The notes under the pieces: generated by a model | Seen by the model: only the letters and a program-made list of their open reading frames with translations | The model's database searches: none | What the model was told of the DNA's origin: nothing | Shown: positions 4,814 through 8,035 of the stretch, piece after piece | Numbering within the stretch: position 1 is the first letter of the stretch | Layout of the letters: every line of letters begins with the position of its first letter | From: an uncultured Ruminococcus sp. | GTDB taxonomy: Bacteria > Bacillota > Clostridia > Oscillospirales > Ruminococcaceae | Reading direction: 5' to 3' | DNA length: 8,035 nucleotides | Assembly (NCBI GenBank): GCA_945867875.1 | Contig: CAMBJF010000101.1 | Location: forward strand, 1-8,035 | Made by a program: the position numbers and the translations under genes

Positions 4814-7311
4814 GTCTTTTTAAGGCATCTGCATATAGCCCTTACGACCTCGTCAACATCAAGGGGCTTGGAAAGATGCTCGTTCATTCCTGCCTCTCTG
4901 CTCCGCTGTATGTCGTCAACAAATGCATTTGCAGTCATTGCGATAATGGGTATTTCTCTGCCGTCACTGCGTTCAGAGCTTCTTATCCGCCTTGCAGCGT
5001 CAAGTCCGTTCATCACGGGCATCATAATGTCCATAAGGATAACGTCAAATGTTCCAGCAGGATCTGACTCAAAAATATCCACAGCCTCTTTGCCATTTCC
5101 TGCCTTTGTGACGATAAATCCCCTGCTTTCAAGGAGAAATTCCGCAATTTCCATATTAAGCTCATTGTCCTCCGCCACAAGCACCCTTACACCCTCGGCG
5201 GAAACAGGCTTTTCATCTCTGTCTGTGGGCTCTGAAAGCTTTGAGCTGTCAAGGGTCAGGGTGAGATATATCGTAAAGGTAGTTCCCACATCGGGCACGC
5301 TCTCGAAGGTGATAGTGCCGCCCATAAGCTCCACAAATTCCTTGACAATGGAAAGTCCCAGACCCGTTCCCTCGTACTTGGTGCGAGCGTCGGAACGCTC
5401 CTGTGAAAAGGGCTCAAAAACGTGCTCCTGAAATTCCCTGCTCATACCTATTCCCGTGTCACGGCAGATAAATTCATACTCTGCCCTGCCGTTTGCACTG
5501 GAAAGCTCTTTGCAGGTAAGTGTGACGCTGCCGTTCTCACGGTTGTACTTAACAGCGTTGCTCACAATATTTTGAAGCACCTGCCGCAGATGAAGAGGAC
5601 TGCCTATGACCGCCGAATGTGTTATCTGCGAATCATCGGCGGAATATGCAACGCCCCTCTCGACCGCCTGCGTTTCAACGGCAACGGTAAGGTCGCTTAT
5701 AAGTCCGTGCAGGTCAAACGCCTTGTTTTCAAGGATAACATTTCCCGATTCAAGCTTGTTCATATCCAGCACATTATTCACAAGGTCAAGGAGGAAATCT
5801 GATGCAGTGAGTATCCTGTCAAGGCACTCCTCCTGCTTTTTCGGGTCGTCAAGACTGCATTTTCCGATAGCCGCCATACCACGTATGCCGTTGATGGGTG
5901 TCCTGATGTCGTGGCTCATACGGCGGAGAAAATCCGTCTTTGCGGCGTTTGCACGGTCTGCCATTTCAGCAGTGGCCCTCAGCTGTTTAAGATAATCAAG
6001 CTCTCTGCACTTTGTCTCGTTGATGTTTCTCACAAGGAGAAGTACGGACACCGCCCTGCCCTCATCGTCCGTTTCACGGGGCACAACAGTCATATTGAGC
6101 CATACATTTTCACTGCTTTTAAAATCAAAATCAATATAGCTTTTTTCGGAAAGTCTTTCGGAGATATCGGAAAGGTCAGCAAATTTTCTGAACGCTTCCC
6201 TGCTTTCATCGGAAACCACTTTCTCGGTAATTATTTTAAGGCAGTCCTCACGGGTCACTGCATTTTTAAGAAGCTCTCTTATCCTATCCTCCGCCTTTAT
6301 TATCTGCCACTCATTGCTGTCAAGACGGATAAGTACATTTGCGGTGTAAATAGTGCTCACGGCATTGACCGTGTTCATATGCTCCTCGATCTGTCTGATA
6401 TTTCTCTGCTTGCTGCGGTATCTCATTATCTCAAACATCAGGCACAGAACGACATATATGGTTATCTCGTAGACAAGAATGGTCTGGTGATTTTTGAACA
6501 CCTCGCTTGCGGGAAAGAACACATAAATATAGTAGCCCTCATAAACCGTCCGTGCCCCGTACCAAGATTTTCTTCCGTCCCTGACACGAAACATTCCGCC
6601 TGTCATCGGCTTCATTTCCCTTTCGGGCCAGTCGCTGACCTTTGTCCCATGAAGCCCGTCCACATTTGACGTAATGGTCCTCTCGCCGTCGGTAACAACG
6701 ATAGCGCCGTTCATATCAAGCCTGAACCCGCTGAAAAGGGTATCCATATTGAAGCCGTCATCTGTGAGCATATCTTCATATTCATCAAAGCAAAGTATCA
6801 TCTCATTGCTTTCAGCCCTTGAAGAAACGCCTATGTTGTATATTTTTCCGCCATAGCTCACCCTGTCCATATATGACTTTTTTGGGTATGTAAGAACTTC
6901 CGAAATATTGGGATTTGAAGCTGTGTCTGTCCAGAAAGCAAGGGGCGGCGAATTTTCACCGAGTGCATATGAAACGGGAGTGAGACTGTCATTGAAAACA
7001 ACTATCCCGCCGATATCCTGCCACATAATGAATCTGGAAAGTATATCATTATCGGTAAGCTTTTCTTCCGAAAAATATGAAGCCGCCATTTTCGACTTGC
7101 GGAGCACATCAATGAGCTGCTCGGTCTTTTTTCCCAAAACGTAATTATCATATCTTCGGCATACCGTTTTTACATAGCTCACCGTTTCGCCGACCACCTC
7201 TTCGGCAGCCTTGTAATCCCTTGAAATAAGCACGGCGGCAGTGATAACATATACCGCAAGACCTGCAATGATAAGAGACTGGGTCACGATATTGAACTTT
7301 TTCTTCGTCAT
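4801..7311 (-). CDS. Hybrid sensor histidine kinase with C-terminal receiver domain
   Basis: This 836-residue inner-membrane protein senses a signal outside the membrane and passes phosphate from its own His to its own receiver. A membrane helix lies at about 8-29 and a second at 278-296; the roughly 250 residues between should be the external sensor, perhaps of Cache type, though I do not recognise it firmly. Residues about 310-430 look like a PAS-type domain, followed by a short helix. The kinase core has H-box SHDIRTP with His467, N-box NIVSNAVKY (Asn585), G1 DTGIGM (618-623) and G2 GTGLGLS (648-654). The receiver (708-830) has Glu714-Asp715, phospho-acceptor Asp761, Thr793 and Lys815. All key residues are present. 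The start ATG overlaps the stop of the binding-protein gene as ATGA and has GGAGGGAG seven bases upstream. A separate phosphotransfer protein or regulator would be needed for output; none is in the window. Confidence 0.93.
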   Translation of the reverse strand: MTKKKFNIVTQSLIIAGLAVYVITAAVLISRDYKAAEEVVGETVSYVKTVCRRYDNYVLGKKTEQLIDVLRKSKMAASYFSEEKLTDNDILSRFIMWQDIGGIVVFNDSLTPVSYALGENSPPLAFWTDTASNPNISEVLTYPKKSYMDRVSYGGKIYNIGVSSRAESNEMILCFDEYEDMLTDDGFNMDTLFSGFRLDMNGAIVVTDGERTITSNVDGLHGTKVSDWPEREMKPMTGGMFRVRDGRKSWYGARTVYEGYYIYVFFPASEVFKNHQTILVYEITIYVVLCLMFEIMRYRSKQRNIRQIEEHMNTVNAVSTIYTANVLIRLDSNEWQIIKAEDRIRELLKNAVTREDCLKIITEKVVSDESREAFRKFADLSDISERLSEKSYIDFDFKSSENVWLNMTVVPRETDDEGRAVSVLLLVRNINETKCRELDYLKQLRATAEMADRANAAKTDFLRRMSHDIRTPINGIRGMAAIGKCSLDDPKKQEECLDRILTASDFLLDLVNNVLDMNKLESGNVILENKAFDLHGLISDLTVAVETQAVERGVAYSADDSQITHSAVIGSPLHLRQVLQNIVSNAVKYNRENGSVTLTCKELSSANGRAEYEFICRDTGIGMSREFQEHVFEPFSQERSDARTKYEGTGLGLSIVKEFVELMGGTITFESVPDVGTTFTIYLTLTLDSSKLSEPTDRDEKPVSAEGVRVLVAEDNELNMEIAEFLLESRGFIVTKAGNGKEAVDIFESDPAGTFDVILMDIMMPVMNGLDAARRIRSSERSDGREIPIIAMTANAFVDDIQRSREAGMNEHLSKPLDVDEVVRAICRCLKKTGGK

Positions 7312-7326
7312 TCGTAAACTCCCTCC
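7308..7326 (-). promoter_or_regulatory. Coupled start of the hybrid kinase: GGAGGGAG and ATGA overlap
   Basis: GGAGGGAG (7319-7326), inside the last codons of the binding-protein gene, is a near-ideal ribosome binding site seven bases before ATG (7309-7311). The stop TGA at 7308-7310 shares bases with that ATG. The two products should therefore be made at linked rates, supporting joint function. Confidence 0.85.
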
Positions 7327-7989
7327 ACCGCTTCCTTGGGGTCAAGTCCGTATTTTTCAACTATCCTGCCCGTTGTTCCGTCGGCTTTCATTTCGTTCAG
7401 AGTTTCCGTAAGGTGCTCCGCAAGCGCTGCGTCTCCGTCCTTTCTGAATGCAGCTCCGATCTCTGCGCAGAAAAGGGGTTCATCAAGGAGCCTGTACTGC
7501 GTCGGTTCTTCGTCGATATAGCTTTTCAGCGTATTCCGATGACCTGCGGCAGCATCGGCATAACCTCTTCGGAGAGCGGAAAATGTCTCGTCAATGGTGG
7601 TAAAGGAATACACATCACTTACATCAGGTATGCCCTCAACTGTTCCGTAAAGAAAAAGCTGCTCTGCCTTGGTGCTCGCCTGAACTGCCACTGTTCTGCC
7701 GTTTAGCTCATCAAGAGTAAAAATATTGCTGTCCTTGGGAACAACAACGGCGTGGTCGCTGTGAAGATACGGTCCTGCCCAGAGGTACTGATCTTCACGG
7801 CCTGTCATAGTAAAGCAGTTACACAGGCAGTCCACCTCATTATCTTCAAGCACCTGATTTTTATTTTCCCAGTCGATCTCCACAAAAACAGGCTCATAAC
7901 CCATACGGCGGCAGGCTTCCTCCGCAAGCTCCTTGTCAATGCCCACCTTGCTGCCGCTTTCGTCGATATAATAATACGGCTTATAAAGG
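7308..7989 (-). CDS. Family 3 extracellular solute-binding protein, 5' end missing
   Basis: The visible 226 residues form nearly a whole SBP_bac_3 fold. The first, YKPYYYIDESGSKVGIDKEL, matches the usual start of the mature domain (Y-P-F-Y-D-G-GID-L), so only the signal peptide or lipobox and about ten residues are lost beyond the contig end. MTGREDQYLWAGPYL carries the Arg (fragment residue 64) that in amino-acid-binding relatives holds the ligand carboxylate. The usual late ligand Asp of VDAVxGD is His150 here (ADAAAGH). A CLCNC cluster lies at 54-58. No ABC permease or ATPase gene adjoins it; instead it is coupled to a hybrid kinase, so it more likely acts as a ligand receptor for signalling than in uptake. 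Ligand unknown, perhaps an amino acid. An apparent upstream Met (MCIRDS) is translated adapter, not gene. Confidence 0.88.
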
Positions 7990-8035
7990 CTGTCTCTTAT
8001 ACACATCTGACGCTGCCGACGATATGCAGTGTGTA
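7990..8035 (+). other. Illumina Nextera adapter and i5 index, not genomic DNA
   Basis: CTGTCTCTTATACACATCT (7990-8008) is the Tn5 mosaic-end adapter. GACGCTGCCGACGA (8009-8022) is the rest of the read-1 side adapter. TATGCAGT (8023-8030) equals the reverse complement of the i5 index ACTGCATA (S506/N506), and GTGTA (8031-8035) is the start of the P5 part that follows. The order and lengths match the adapter layout exactly. The genomic sequence therefore ends at 7989, or 7990 if the shared C is counted. Confidence 0.97.

Noticed and set aside
4760..6669. Several plus-strand open frames of 120-250 codons opposite the hybrid kinase
   Set aside because: They overlap one another and fully oppose a kinase with all motifs intact. 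No ribosome binding sites or recognisable domains were seen.
7990..8006. Start of the binding protein at an ATG giving MCIRDS
   Set aside because: These codons are the reverse complement of the Nextera mosaic end; the true start lies beyond the contig.
7990..8008. A Tn5 transposon end in the genome
   Set aside because: The mosaic end is followed by the library adapter arm, an i5 index and P5 sequence, so it is library-derived, not a genomic insertion.

Overview
The window looks like the end of a draft-assembly contig from a low-to-moderate GC Firmicute of class Clostridia, most likely a Ruminococcus/Oscillospiraceae-type gut bacterium. This rests on protein character (Clostridia-type MurA, an M50 protease, hybrid histidine kinases of the SBP-HK-REC style), strong G-rich Shine-Dalgarno sequences, TTG starts and intrinsic terminators. 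I could not run a database search. The last 46 bases (7990-8035) are not genomic: they read as an Illumina Nextera adapter with an i5 index, so real sequence stops at about 7989.

Left part (1-1670): murA, the first committed enzyme of peptidoglycan synthesis, lies on the minus strand. It starts at a TTG with a good ribosome binding site, has an extended -10 promoter, and ends at a hairpin terminator. The 298-base divergent region to its right carries two copies of the WalR/YycF-type box TGTWAH-N5-TGTWAH, 30 bp apart, and an A/T hairpin. Next to the following gene there is a weak match to a sporulation sigma-E promoter.

Middle (1671-3178, plus strand): a small M50 site-2 protease of SpoIVFB type (HELGH and LDGGR motifs, no CBS domain) is followed, after 216 bases with a weak promoter, by a two-cupin protein. 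The second cupin of that protein has its own well-spaced internal ribosome binding site and ATG. A perfect 15-bp hairpin with T runs on both sides ends both this gene and the convergent operon.

Right part (3177-7989, minus strand): a sensory operon reads right to left. It holds a 5'-truncated family 3 solute-binding protein, a complete 836-residue hybrid histidine kinase (two membrane segments, probable extracytoplasmic sensor, PAS-like region, HisKA, HATPase, receiver), and a second hybrid kinase with a multi-spanning membrane sensor. The first two genes overlap by ATGA. The natural start of the third overlaps the preceding stop as TGATG, so all three are translationally coupled. The likely circuit is that the binding protein presents a small polar ligand to the kinases, which relay phosphate through their receivers; no DNA-binding output regulator is in the window.

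The third gene is broken twice. A run of eight A residues right after the natural ATG puts the rest out of frame. Near its 3' end, the kinase and receiver sit in different frames across a junction that reads sensibly in both, as expected for an out-of-frame deletion between short near-repeats. I see no CRISPR, tRNA, rRNA or mobile element, and nothing that amounts to a clearly new biological system. The points most worth checking are the paired WalR boxes and the double lesion in the kinase gene.
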